64,000 bases of DNA from Solirubrobacterales bacterium (GCA_003138355.1 PLFX01000011.1:1-64000); one strand, 5' to 3'. Shown: positions 29,242 through 38,029, counted from the first letter of the stretch. The notes: a model not told the origin generated them from the letters alone. Program-made: numbers and translations.

Positions 29242-30987
29242 ATGCTGCCCGTGCGTCCGCTACGCCTGGCGGGCTGCGCGGTCTTGCTGCTCGCTGTCTG
29301 CGGCGTTGCCGGCGCGTCTGCCTCAAACGGCTCGGATCGGGGGCATCGGGTCACTCACACCAGCCTCGAGCTCGTGCTCGTCGGTCACGCAGTGCGTGCG
29401 GTCGCACCCGGTACCAGCGTGGGCGCCCGTACGGCCAGCGCCGCGCCGGCGACCCCTAGTGGCCCGTACGTGCCCGTGGCGGGAGCCGCGGCGCGGCGGG
29501 GGCTCGGCTTCGCGGCAGCCGTCTCGAGCTTGGCGGTGCGCGGCGAGATACCCACCGCCACCGCGACCGCCGACGTGTCAGCGTGGAGTGCGGCGCGAAC
29601 TGCGATCCGCCACCTCCGCGGCGTGCGCAAGACAGAGCTCAGCTCCGTGGCGCGCACGCTCACGACGATCGCTCGCGGCGGCAGCCTGACCCCGGCGCGG
29701 CTACCGCAGCTGGTCCTCACGCTGCAAGCGAACACGCAGTGGTGGACAAGCGGACCGCTTCTGTCCTACGGGCAGCGCGTCGGCTTCCCCGGCAGCAACC
29801 TCGTGTGGGAGTACTACCCCGGGCAGGGGATCCAGCTGCAATGGCTCGGGACGTTCGGTGCCGCGAACGGGTTCTACGACCGCCACAACACGACCGATCT
29901 CGCCGCGCTGCTCTCGCAGGCGCTGAGCCTCGCCGTGTCGCGCGCGGGCGGGATTGCGTGGGAATACGACTTCCGCTTCGACGGCGGCAGCCCACAGTGG
30001 GTCAGCGCCATCACGCAGGGCACGGCGATCGAGGCGCTCGTCAACGCCGCGACGCTGTTGCACGACAGCACCTACCTCACCGATGCGCACGAGGCGCTCG
30101 GCATCTTCAACTCGCCGCCGCCCGCCGGCATCGAGCAGAGCGTCCAGGGCGGCAGCTGGTATCTGATCTACAGCTTCGCGCCGCACGACTACGTGATCAA
30201 CGCCTTCCTCCAGGCGCTGATCGGGCTCTACGACCTCGCCTACTCAGGCGACCCGGCGGCTCAGCAGGCGTTCGCGCGCGGCAATGCCGCGGCCGAGCTT
30301 GCGATGCCGAGCTTCAACACGGGCGCGTGGTCGATGTACGACCAGTACGGCGAGTCGACGCTCACCTACCACGAGTTGCTCATGGGCTTCCTGCGCACGC
30401 TCTGCAAGCAGGAGAGCGCCACAACCGCGCAGGCGCTCTGGGTGCTCGGCTCGGGCACCCAGAGCGGGAGCACCGGCGCAAGCGGCGCGAGTGGCGCGAG
30501 TGGCGCGTCTGGAACCAACGGGACCGGCGGCACACCCGCAGGCGCGACTGGAGCGAGCGGCTCGAGCGGGGCGTCTGGTGCGAGCGGTTCGACCGGGTCG
30601 ACCGGGTCGAGCGGCGCCACCGGCGCGACCGGGTCGAGCGGCGCCACCGGACCGACCGCGGCGCCGGCGGCCGTCTACTGCTCGACGGAGGCGGCGTTTG
30701 CCGCCGACCTCAAACAACCACCGCAACTCACGATCCCCGCTCTGCGGGTGCTGCGGGTGCACCACGTGGCGAGGGTCGTGTTCACGCTCTCGAAGATCGC
30801 GAACGTCAACTTCGCCGTCACGCTCGGGGGCGTCACCAGCTCGATCGACACCTCTCTCGTGCCTCACGGCACGCACTACTTCGTGTGGCGTCCGGCGCGA
30901 CCGGGGATTTACACGATCACCCTGAGCGCGGTCGACCTCGCTGGGAACAAGGCGGCACAGACGGCTTCCGTCACGGTCGCCCGCTGA
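29242..30987 (+). CDS. Secreted D-glucuronyl C5-epimerase-like protein with collagen-like linker
   Basis: A 581-residue exported protein. After a signal peptide (about 1-28) and a variable region comes a core (about 150-395) resembling the C-terminal catalytic domain of heparosan glucuronyl C5-epimerases: 'WEYYPGQGIQLQWLGTFGAANGFY', 'QWVSAITQGTAIEAL', 'FNTGAWSMYDQYGESTLTYHELLMGFL'. Then follows a Gly-X-Y-rich tract (about 407-476), and a C-terminal beta domain ('IYTITLSAVDLAGNKAAQTASVTV') that looks Ig-like. It may modify uronic acids in a surface polysaccharide. The substrate is unknown. Confidence 0.72.
   Translation: MLPVRPLRLAGCAVLLLAVCGVAGASASNGSDRGHRVTHTSLELVLVGHAVRAVAPGTSVGARTASAAPATPSGPYVPVAGAAARRGLGFAAAVSSLAVRGEIPTATATADVSAWSAARTAIRHLRGVRKTELSSVARTLTTIARGGSLTPARLPQLVLTLQANTQWWTSGPLLSYGQRVGFPGSNLVWEYYPGQGIQLQWLGTFGAANGFYDRHNTTDLAALLSQALSLAVSRAGGIAWEYDFRFDGGSPQWVSAITQGTAIEALVNAATLLHDSTYLTDAHEALGIFNSPPPAGIEQSVQGGSWYLIYSFAPHDYVINAFLQALIGLYDLAYSGDPAAQQAFARGNAAAELAMPSFNTGAWSMYDQYGESTLTYHELLMGFLRTLCKQESATTAQALWVLGSGTQSGSTGASGASGASGASGTNGTGGTPAGATGASGSSGASGASGSTGSTGSSGATGATGSSGATGPTAAPAAVYCSTEAAFAADLKQPPQLTIPALRVLRVHHVARVVFTLSKIANVNFAVTLGGVTSSIDTSLVPHGTHYFVWRPARPGIYTITLSAVDLAGNKAAQTASVTVAR
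30460..30669 (+). repeat. Collagen-like Gly-X-Y repeat region
   Basis: About 70 codons of short GC-rich tandem units encode 'GASGASGAS', 'GSTGSTGSS' and 'GATGATGSS'-type triplets between the catalytic-like core and the C-terminal domain of the epimerase-like protein. The phase is kept throughout. Confidence 0.75.
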
Positions 30988-31033
30988 GGCCCGACCTAGA
31001 AAGAAGCTCAGCCGGACCTATCATGCGAGGCAC

Positions 31034-31912
31034 GTGGAAGCGCTGCCCGCATCGGTCGACGAGCTAGCCGACGGGCTGCGCGACGTCGGCTACCTTCCGG
31101 GCGGCGAGACCGCCCTGGTCGCGTTTCTCGCGCTCCGACTCGGCAAGCCCGTGCTTGTCGAGGGGCCCGCGGGGGTCGGCAAGACGGAGCTCGCGAAGGC
31201 GCTTGCGCGCCATCTCCAGCGCGAGCTCGTGCGGCTGCAGTGCTACGAGGGCCTCGACGAGGCGCGGGCGCTGTACGAGTGGAACTACCGCAAGCAGCTC
31301 CTGCGCATCCAGACCGAGGCCCAGGGGTCCGCTTGGAGCGAAGTCCAGGAGGACATCTTCGGTGAGGAGTTCCTGCTCGCGCGCCCGCTGCTGCACGCGA
31401 TCCGCGCCAGCTCCCCCGTTGTGCTGTTGATCGATGAGATCGACAAGACCGACCAGGAGTTCGAGGCGATGCTGCTCGAGGTGCTCTCGGACTTCCAGAT
31501 CACGATCCCCGAGCTCGGGACGATCGGCGCGAGCTCACGGCCGGCCGTGGTCCTGACCTCGAACAACTCGCGTGAGCTGACGGAGGCGCTCAAGCGCCGC
31601 TGCCTGTACCTCTGGCTTGACTATCCGCAGCTCGAGCACGAGCTCGCGATCGTCCGCTTGCACGCGCCCGAGCTGTCGGAGACGGTCGCCCGCAAGCTCA
31701 TCGAGATCGTCGGCATGGTGCGCGAGCTCGACCTCAAGAAGCCGCCGTCGATTGCCGAGTCGATCGACTGGGCACGGGCGCTGCTGCTGCTCGGCGTGGA
31801 GGACATCGACGCTGAGAGCTTCACCCAGACGATGTCGGTGATCGTCAAGCACCGCACGGACGTCGAGCTCGTCGCCGCGCGGGTGGGCGTCGCGCTGGCG
31901 GCCGCTTCGTGA
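31034..31912 (+). CDS. MoxR family AAA+ ATPase
   Basis: A 292-residue MoxR-type chaperone ATPase. Walker A 'GPAGVGKT' (44-51), Walker B 'VVLLIDEIDKTD', sensor 1 'VVLTSNNSRELTEAL' and the arginine-finger 'RRCLYLWLDYP' are intact. MoxR proteins mature or activate protein complexes with a VWA-domain partner. That partner follows with a GTGA overlap. The start is GTG at 31034. The CO-dehydrogenase-associated version (CoxD) has the same layout, but no cox structural genes are in view. Confidence 0.9.
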   Translation: MEALPASVDELADGLRDVGYLPGGETALVAFLALRLGKPVLVEGPAGVGKTELAKALARHLQRELVRLQCYEGLDEARALYEWNYRKQLLRIQTEAQGSAWSEVQEDIFGEEFLLARPLLHAIRASSPVVLLIDEIDKTDQEFEAMLLEVLSDFQITIPELGTIGASSRPAVVLTSNNSRELTEALKRRCLYLWLDYPQLEHELAIVRLHAPELSETVARKLIEIVGMVRELDLKKPPSIAESIDWARALLLLGVEDIDAESFTQTMSVIVKHRTDVELVAARVGVALAAAS

Positions 31913-33270
31913 GGACTCAAGGCGGAGGAATCGATGCCCGGCTGCTCCAGCTGGGTGAGGAGCTACGAGCGGAGGGGGTCAGCGTCGGAACCGCCGAGCT
32001 GCTCGACGCGTTCGCGGCGCTCGCCCAGGTCACCTGGACCGACCGCAACGCGTTCCACGGCGCGCTCGCCGCAACGCTCGCGAAGTCGCAGGAGGAGCGT
32101 CGCGTTTTCGATCTCGTGTTCGATCGATTCTTCTTTCGCGCGGCGGAGGCCGCGGCGCTGCGCGAGGGTGTCGGCGAGCCAGAAGCAGTCGGCGCTCCGC
32201 CGGGTTACAAGATCGATCTCGAGGAGCTCAAGCAGCAGCTCGAGCAGGCTTTGCTCGAGCTCGACGATGCGCGCCTGCGTGACCTTGCCCGCCTTGCGAT
32301 CGCGGCACTCGGCACGAGCGAGGGCAATCCCGCCGGCGTTGTCGGGCTCGACGTACAGCGCATCCGCCGGGCGCTGGGGCTGCGCAGCGCGATCGGCGCG
32401 GACGGCGCCGCGAGCAGCGTGCGGCGCGAAGCGCTCGCGCGCTTCGAGGCGCTCCTGCGGGCCGAGCTCGAACGAGCGCAGATCCAGCGCAACGAAGCGC
32501 TCGGCCCGAAGCGCCCGCTGACCGAGCTCGACCGTGCGCTGCCGAGCGGTCCGTCGGCCGACCTGGTCGCCGTGCACCGCGTCGTCGCACAGCTGCGGCG
32601 GCGACTCGCGAGCGCCGGCAGCGAGCTTCGTGGCCACCACCGCCACGATCACGTCGACTTCAGGCGGACATTGCGGGCTTCGCTGCAGACGGGCGGCGTG
32701 CCGGTCGTGATCAGGCAGCGGCCGCGGCGTCCCCGCCGTCCGGAGCTCTACGTCCTCTGTGACGTCTCGACGAGCGTCAGCTCCGCGGCCGTGTTCTTCC
32801 TCTCGGTGCTGCACGCCTTGCACGACTCGTTTCGCAGGATGCGCTCGTTCGTCTTCATCGAGCGCGTGTCCGAAGTCACCGAGGTCTTCGCGCGTGAGCG
32901 CGGGTTCAAGGAGGTGAGCGAGATGATCGCGCGCGAGGCCGGCGTGGCGGACGTCTCGGGGTACACCGACTATGGCCGCGTCTGGACGGAGCTGCGGGCG
33001 CTGATCGGAGACGACCTCGATCGCCGCTCGACGATGATCATCCTCGGCGACGCGCGAACCAACGGCCGCGACCCGCGCGTCGATGAGCTCGCGGCGCTCA
33101 CGGCATGCGCCGGGCGCACGATCTGGCTGAACCCGGAACCGCGCCTTTACTGGAACTACGGCGACTCGGTGATCGCCGCGTACGAGCCGCTCTGCGAGGT
33201 GTTCGAATGCTGGACCGCGCGGCAACTCGAGGAGTTCGTCAAGCAGCTGACGCGGACCGTGCCCGCATAG
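31909..33270 (+). CDS. VWA domain protein, CoxE-like
   Basis: A 453-residue partner of the preceding MoxR ATPase. The N-terminal two thirds is helical and charged. The C-terminal von Willebrand A domain carries the MIDAS 'DVSTS' (285-289) and the later Thr/Asp positions ('GYTDYGRVW', 'ILGDARTNG'). CoxE-family proteins act with MoxR/CoxD in metal-centre or complex assembly. The MIDAS residues are intact, so metal-dependent binding is likely. The client is unknown; no substrate enzyme is encoded next to the pair. Confidence 0.88.
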   Translation: MRTQGGGIDARLLQLGEELRAEGVSVGTAELLDAFAALAQVTWTDRNAFHGALAATLAKSQEERRVFDLVFDRFFFRAAEAAALREGVGEPEAVGAPPGYKIDLEELKQQLEQALLELDDARLRDLARLAIAALGTSEGNPAGVVGLDVQRIRRALGLRSAIGADGAASSVRREALARFEALLRAELERAQIQRNEALGPKRPLTELDRALPSGPSADLVAVHRVVAQLRRRLASAGSELRGHHRHDHVDFRRTLRASLQTGGVPVVIRQRPRRPRRPELYVLCDVSTSVSSAAVFFLSVLHALHDSFRRMRSFVFIERVSEVTEVFARERGFKEVSEMIAREAGVADVSGYTDYGRVWTELRALIGDDLDRRSTMIILGDARTNGRDPRVDELAALTACAGRTIWLNPEPRLYWNYGDSVIAAYEPLCEVFECWTARQLEEFVKQLTRTVPA

Positions 33271-33299
33271 CGACGCGTACGCCTCTACGATCGCCGCCG

Positions 33300-34364
33300 A
33301 TGCGCAGCGCATCTTCCGTCAGCGCGGCTCGAGCGCCGCTCGCGCGGGGCCGGGTTTGGCCGCTGCTCCGCCGACGGCGGCGCCTGCGCGGTCTGCTCGT
33401 GCTCCCTCTCGCGGCGGCGTGCGCCGGGTGCGGCGAGCTGCACACCGACAGTTCGGCGCTCGGTCCCGCGAGGCCACTCACTATCGCGCTCAGCGGACCG
33501 GCGAGCGCGCTCTACGCTCCCCTCTACGTCGGCGTCGCCGACGGCGAATTCACGCGCGGGGCGCTGCGCGTGAGCCTCACCGCCGGGAGCTCGGACACAG
33601 CATCGCTCGACGCACTCGAGTCCGGACAGGCGCAGGTCGCGATCGCTTCCGAGCCGGCGGTACTCGCCGCACGAGCCGACGGCGAGCGCGTCGTCGCGAT
33701 CGGGGCGCTCGAGGACGGGGCGCTCGAGGCGATCATCTCGCTGCGCCCGCTCGCTTCGCCGAGGGCACTGGTCGGGAAGAAGGTCGGGACCGACGGGACG
33801 AAGCTCGCGGCGGCCGAGCTCTCGAGCTATCTCGAAACGGCGGGCCTCAGCGCTGCGCAGGTGCGGCTGGTCCAGGCCAGCGAGCCGACGGCCCGCGGCA
33901 ACGGCGCCTATGCCGTAGTAGCCCGTTGGGACCTCGATGCAGTCGCCTTGGCGATCGCCCACCACCGGCCGAACGTCGTGCGCGTCGCTGCCGCCGGCGT
34001 GCCGCGCTACACGGATCTTGCGATCGTCGTGCGCGTCGGCGAAGCACGCCATCAGGGTGCGCTGATACGCGCCTTCCTGCAGTCGCTCACGCGCGCCGAG
34101 GCGATGACGCGCGCGAACCCCACGGGCGCGGCGCAGATCCTCGTTCGTGCCAATCCGGCGCTCAGCATGCGCCTCGAGCTGGCGGCGCTGAGCGCAACCC
34201 AGACCGTTGCCGAGCCATCCGCCGGCAACCAGCCGTTCGGCTACCAGAGCCCCTACGCGTGGCAGAGCTTCGGCGAGTGGATGGCGGCCCGCGGTCTGCT
34301 GCGCAGCGCCGCCGTCGCCGGCGACACGATCACAGACGAGTTCCTGCCAGGGCAGGGCGAGTGA
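33300..34364 (+). CDS. ABC-type substrate-binding lipoprotein, NMT1/ThiY-like
   Basis: A 354-residue exported protein. Its N-terminus has an Arg-rich n-region, a hydrophobic core and candidate lipobox cysteines in 'LAAACAGCG' (about 38-46). The mature part resembles NMT1/THI5-like and SsuA-type binding proteins ('LYAPLYVGVADGEF', 'GQAQVAIASEPAVLAAR', 'LVGKKVGTDG'). Ligands of the family include pyrimidine precursors and sulfonates. No permease or ATPase gene is adjacent. The ATG at 33300 is 30 bp after the VWA gene. Its 3' end overlaps the convergent gene by 35 bp. Confidence 0.72.
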   Translation: MRSASSVSAARAPLARGRVWPLLRRRRRLRGLLVLPLAAACAGCGELHTDSSALGPARPLTIALSGPASALYAPLYVGVADGEFTRGALRVSLTAGSSDTASLDALESGQAQVAIASEPAVLAARADGERVVAIGALEDGALEAIISLRPLASPRALVGKKVGTDGTKLAAAELSSYLETAGLSAAQVRLVQASEPTARGNGAYAVVARWDLDAVALAIAHHRPNVVRVAAAGVPRYTDLAIVVRVGEARHQGALIRAFLQSLTRAEAMTRANPTGAAQILVRANPALSMRLELAALSATQTVAEPSAGNQPFGYQSPYAWQSFGEWMAARGLLRSAAVAGDTITDEFLPGQGE

Positions 34365-35229
34365 TCGCGCTGCGCAGCGCGAAGCCCGCGGCGAGACCGC
34401 CCCACGGGGCGTAGGGCGCGAAGAAGCGGCGCACGTCGGCCTCCTCGGCGCGATGGCGCGGATCGCCGGACAGGAGCCGACCGACGAGCTTGCGCAGCCC
34501 GAGGTCGCCTGCCGGTACCTGGTCGTAGCGGCCCTGGCCGTGGAGCGCGAGCGACTCGACCGTCCACGAGCCGATCTCCGGGATCGCGCGCAGCGCTCGC
34601 CAAGCCCGCTCGTGCTCGGGCGCGGCGAGATCGACGCGTCCGGCGGCAACCGCGCGCGCGGCGGCGCGTAGCGCAATCGCGCGGCGGCCGGCGAGATCGA
34701 AGGACTCCAACAGCGCGGGGGCGGTGCCGGCAATGGTCGCGGGCGCCGGGAGGTCGCGCAGGGCGCACCACGCCACGCGGCGGCCGAGGCGCGCGATGAT
34801 CCGCCGCTCGATCGCCACGGCACGCGTGAACTCGATCAGCTGCTCGCAGATCGCCCAGGCGAGTGCCTCGAACGGCTCGGGGCGCCGGGGCGGGCGGAGG
34901 CCGGGCAGCGCGCGCAGCGTGCGCCCGATCAGCGGATCGTCCTTGAAGCGGCGGTGAAACTCGCTCAGATCGTCGTCGATGCCGAACGCGAAGCGCATCC
35001 GCTCGAGCGCCACAGCGCAGCCTTTGCGTGAGCGGCCCCAGGCCCCGAGGAGGACACTGCTCCGAGCGCCGGCATAGGCGGCGCGGACGAGCACCGGCTC
35101 GCCGTCGGTGTGCAGCAGGCGCTCGAGCACGCCGCCGCGACGGCGCAGGACACCGTCCGCACCCCCGCCCGGCAAGAGCAGCGGCGAGCGCGGCTCGAGC
35201 TCGAGGCGCATCGTCACTGGTGGGGGCAT
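34330..35229 (-). CDS. DNA-3-methyladenine glycosylase II, AlkA-like
   Basis: A 299-residue HhH-GPD glycosylase that would remove alkylated bases. An AlkA-type N-terminal beta domain (about 1-110) precedes the HhH motif 'LRAIPEIGSWTVESLALHG' and the Gly/Pro-Asp loop 'VPAGDLGLRK', which holds the catalytic Asp. No Ada or AlkB gene is adjacent. Its 3' end overlaps the convergent lipoprotein gene by 35 bp. A smaller relative is encoded at 55762. Confidence 0.87.
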   Translation of the reverse strand: MPPPVTMRLELEPRSPLLLPGGGADGVLRRRGGVLERLLHTDGEPVLVRAAYAGARSSVLLGAWGRSRKGCAVALERMRFAFGIDDDLSEFHRRFKDDPLIGRTLRALPGLRPPRRPEPFEALAWAICEQLIEFTRAVAIERRIIARLGRRVAWCALRDLPAPATIAGTAPALLESFDLAGRRAIALRAAARAVAAGRVDLAAPEHERAWRALRAIPEIGSWTVESLALHGQGRYDQVPAGDLGLRKLVGRLLSGDPRHRAEEADVRRFFAPYAPWGGLAAGFALRSAITRPALAGTRL

Positions 35230-35296
35230 CGCGCCATTGTGGCCGCTCGACGGGATGTTCGACGCGCAGCAGCCCGGTGCGTGCGGACCGGAGTCC

Positions 35297-35599
35297 CTAG
35301 GGCCGGCGCAGCGTGCGGACCGAGACGAGGAAGGTCTGGACCTCGCCGTAGGGCCGCAGCGCCGGCGTGGGCCGGCGCGAGGCGAGCAACGCCGGGGAGC
35401 CGCGGCGGCGGCTCAGCACGGCCACGGTCGCGGCTCCGGCAACGAATCCGGTCACTGCCGCGGCGGCCGCCTGAGCGAGCGCCGGTGGGCTGCTCCTGAC
35501 CGGCTCGATGACGCGCACCGTCTCGACGAGCACCAGCTCCTCGCCGGTCTCCTGCAGCGCTTGCGAGCGCTCGCCCGCGTCCTCTGGGTACTCCTCCAT
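35297..35599 (-). CDS. Small membrane protein, unknown
   Basis: A 100-residue protein. An acidic N-terminus (about 1-35) is followed by one Ala/Val-rich transmembrane segment (about 41-62), then the basic 'SRRRG' and a short tail. By the positive-inside rule the tail would be cytoplasmic. No family is recognised. It lies between an AlkA-like gene and the acyltransferase-like gene, 19 bp from the latter's stop. Confidence 0.5.
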   Translation of the reverse strand: MEEYPEDAGERSQALQETGEELVLVETVRVIEPVRSSPPALAQAAAAAVTGFVAGAATVAVLSRRRGSPALLASRRPTPALRPYGEVQTFLVSVRTLRRP

Positions 35600-35618
35600 C
35601 AGCGCAGTGTAGAGCCGA

Positions 35619-36746
35619 CTACAAGGTGCGCTCGAACACGCGATAGCGGCGTACCACGTCGCCGCCCATGCCCTGCATCGCGCGGTTCATCGGCCGGTTC
35701 GTCTCGAGGATCCAGCCCATCTCGCCCCCCTTCTGCGGCGTGCGCTCCGCGGCATCGAAGTGGAGCTGGTAGAAGCGCGCGGCGACGCCCGTGTGCTGAT
35801 ACTCGGGCTTGACGCCGAGCGCGAAGACACGCACCGCATCGATCTTGCGCCGCCAGTAGAGGGCCTTCGCCCAGCCGAACGGCAAGAGGCGGCCGTTCAA
35901 GTGGCGCAGAACCTGGTTGTAGTCGGGCAGCGTCAGCGCCGCCCCCACGACCTCGCCGGTGTCCTGCCGCTCGGCGATGAACGCCCAGTTCTCATCGAGG
36001 ATCGGCTTGAGGTCCTTGGCGTAGTGGCGAATCTCGTCCGCGGTCAGCGGCACCGCGGCCCAGTTGCGTTCCCAGGCCGCGTTGTAGACCTCGAGGAAGC
36101 GGTTCACTTCCGCATCGAGATCGCGCTTTCGCATCGGCCGGCAGACGATCCCGTGCTCGGCCTCGGCCTTGTCGGCCATCGCCCAGATCATCGGGTGCAC
36201 GCGCTCGCGATTGGAGATGTGGAGGCTCCACATGAGGAGGTCCATCGCCTTGACGAGCCCCTCGGCCTCGAGCAGGTCCCTGTAGTACGGGTGATGCCAG
36301 CTCGAGAGGATCATCGGCGGGCGGTCGAAGCCCTCGATCAGCAGGCCGCACTCGTCGTTGGTCGTGAAGTCCATCGGCCCGACCATCCGGTCGCGGCCCC
36401 GTTCGCGCAGCCAGCCGGCCGCGGCAGCAAGCAGCGCGTGCGCGGTCGCCTGGTTGTTCTCACACTCGAAGAAGCCGAACAGGCCCCAGCTGTTGTGCTG
36501 GAACTCGTTGAAGCGGTGATCGATGTGAGCGCTGATGCGCCCGACCGGCTGCCCGTCGCGATAGGCGAGGAAGTACTGCGCCTCCGCATGCTCGAAGAAC
36601 GGGTTGCCGCGCTTGTCGAGGCGCTTGCGGACGTCCAGCTGGAGCGGAGCAACCCAGCGCGGCTCGTCTCGGTAGAGGGCGGCGGGAAGTAGGATGAACC
36701 GGCGTAGGTCGCGTCCGCCGGACACCGGCCGAATCTCGACACTCAT
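35619..36746 (-). CDS. GNAT-fold acyltransferase, YghO-like (possible ceramide synthase type)
   Basis: A 375-residue two-lobed GNAT-like protein. The N-terminal 'FILLPAALYRDEPRWVAPLQLDVRKRLD' and 'NPFFEHAEAQYFLAYRDGQPVGRISA', with the central 'GPMDFTTNDECGLLIEGFD', are typical of the YghO-like group. 'EVVGAALTLPDYNQ' and 'YQHTGVAARFYQLHF' form a second GNAT half. I recall the bacterial ceramide synthase being a GNAT-type acyltransferase, and this gene diverges, with only 14 bp between, from a serine-palmitoyltransferase-like gene. The function is inference. It starts at the ATG at 36746. Confidence 0.7.
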   Translation of the reverse strand: MSVEIRPVSGGRDLRRFILLPAALYRDEPRWVAPLQLDVRKRLDKRGNPFFEHAEAQYFLAYRDGQPVGRISAHIDHRFNEFQHNSWGLFGFFECENNQATAHALLAAAAGWLRERGRDRMVGPMDFTTNDECGLLIEGFDRPPMILSSWHHPYYRDLLEAEGLVKAMDLLMWSLHISNRERVHPMIWAMADKAEAEHGIVCRPMRKRDLDAEVNRFLEVYNAAWERNWAAVPLTADEIRHYAKDLKPILDENWAFIAERQDTGEVVGAALTLPDYNQVLRHLNGRLLPFGWAKALYWRRKIDAVRVFALGVKPEYQHTGVAARFYQLHFDAAERTPQKGGEMGWILETNRPMNRAMQGMGGDVVRRYRVFERTL

Positions 36747-36760
36747 CGAGCCAACCCTAT

Positions 36761-38029
36761 ATGGCGATCTCAAGCGGCGTTGACGTCTTCGCGAAGGTCC
36801 GCGAGAGCGAGCGGGTCGCGCAGGCGCAGGCCGCGCGCGAAGTCGGCGTGCTGCCCTACTTCCGCGAGGTCCAGGGACCGGCTCGCCCGATCGTTGAGAT
36901 GGAGGGCCAGGCACGGATCATGCTCGGCTCGAACAACTATCTCGGGCTCACGGGCGACCCGCGCGTCATCGCGGGCGCGCGCGACGCACTCGAGCGCTAC
37001 GGAACCGGGCTCACGGGATCACGCTTCCTCAACGGGACGACGGCGCTCCATCTCGAGCTCGAACAGGAGCTCGCCGACTGGATGGGCACCGAAGCCGCGA
37101 TCGTCTTCACGACCGGCCACCAGGCCAACCTCGCAACGATCGGGACGCTCGTTGGCCCCGGGGAGACGATCGTCGTCGATAAGGGCGACCACGCATCGTT
37201 GCTCGACGGGGCGATCCAATCGCGGGCGAAGCTTCGCGCGTTCAGCCACAACCGCACCGACAAGCTCGAACAGGCTCTGCGCAAGGCGACAGCGGACGGC
37301 GGCGGCATCCTCGTCGTCGTCGACGGCGTCTTCTCGATGGAGGGCGACATCGCGCCTTTGCGCGAGATCGCCGCCCTGTGCGAGCGCTACGGCGCACGGC
37401 TAATGGTCGACGAGGCGCATGCCGTTGGCGTGCTTGGCGCGCGCGGCGCCGGGACCTGTGAGCTGCTCGGGGTCGAAGATCGCGTTGACGTGCGGATGGG
37501 CACGTTCTCGAAGTCGCTCGCGTCGTGCGGCGGCTTCATCGCGGCCGACGCGGACGTCATCGAGTTCCTTCGCCTCGAGGCCCGCGCGTTCGTCTTCACG
37601 GCGGCCGGCGTGCCCGCCGCGGTCGGAGCGGCGCTGGCAGCGTTGCGCGTGATTCGCTCCGACGAGGGCCGCGAGCTGATGGCAGCGCTGCTCGCCAACG
37701 CGCAGCGGCTCAACCGCGGCCTGCACGACCTTGGCTTCGCGGTCGTCGAACCGACGCCGGTCGGCGAGGGCACCGCGACCCTCACGCCGATCGTCCCCGT
37801 GCTCGTCGGCGAGGACTGGCGTTGCGTGCTGCTCTGGCGGGCGCTCTATGACGCCGGCATCTTCACGAACGTCGCGGTTCATCCCGCGGTCCCGCTCGAC
37901 GGCGCGCTGCTGCGCACGAGCGTCATGGCGACACACGACGCGGCCGTGCTCGACCGCGCGCTCGAGATCTTCGCGACCGTCAAGCGCGAGTTCGAAGCCG
38001 AGCACGGGCCGCTCCCGAGCGCGCGCTGA
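36761..38029 (+). CDS. Alpha-oxoamine synthase, serine palmitoyltransferase-like
   Basis: A 422-residue PLP enzyme that condenses an amino acid with an acyl-CoA or acyl-ACP. 'GSNNYLGLTGDPRV', 'GTGLTGSRFLNGT', 'VDEAHAVGVLG' and 'GTFSKSLASCGGFI' (PLP Lys251) are present. The family includes BioF, Kbl, HemA and SPT. A separate bioF starts at 63899 beside bioB, so BioF is unlikely here. No tdh is adjacent, which argues against Kbl. 'TFSKS.AS.GGFI' is closest to SPT-like members. The divergent neighbour is an acyltransferase-like gene. Confidence 0.78.
   Translation: MAISSGVDVFAKVRESERVAQAQAAREVGVLPYFREVQGPARPIVEMEGQARIMLGSNNYLGLTGDPRVIAGARDALERYGTGLTGSRFLNGTTALHLELEQELADWMGTEAAIVFTTGHQANLATIGTLVGPGETIVVDKGDHASLLDGAIQSRAKLRAFSHNRTDKLEQALRKATADGGGILVVVDGVFSMEGDIAPLREIAALCERYGARLMVDEAHAVGVLGARGAGTCELLGVEDRVDVRMGTFSKSLASCGGFIAADADVIEFLRLEARAFVFTAAGVPAAVGAALAALRVIRSDEGRELMAALLANAQRLNRGLHDLGFAVVEPTPVGEGTATLTPIVPVLVGEDWRCVLLWRALYDAGIFTNVAVHPAVPLDGALLRTSVMATHDAAVLDRALEIFATVKREFEAEHGPLPSAR

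Noticed and set aside
36761-38029. Calling the oxoamine synthase bioF or kbl
   Set aside because: A bioF begins directly after bioB at 63899, no tdh is adjacent, and the PLP-site sequence is closer to SPT-like members. The function is left open.
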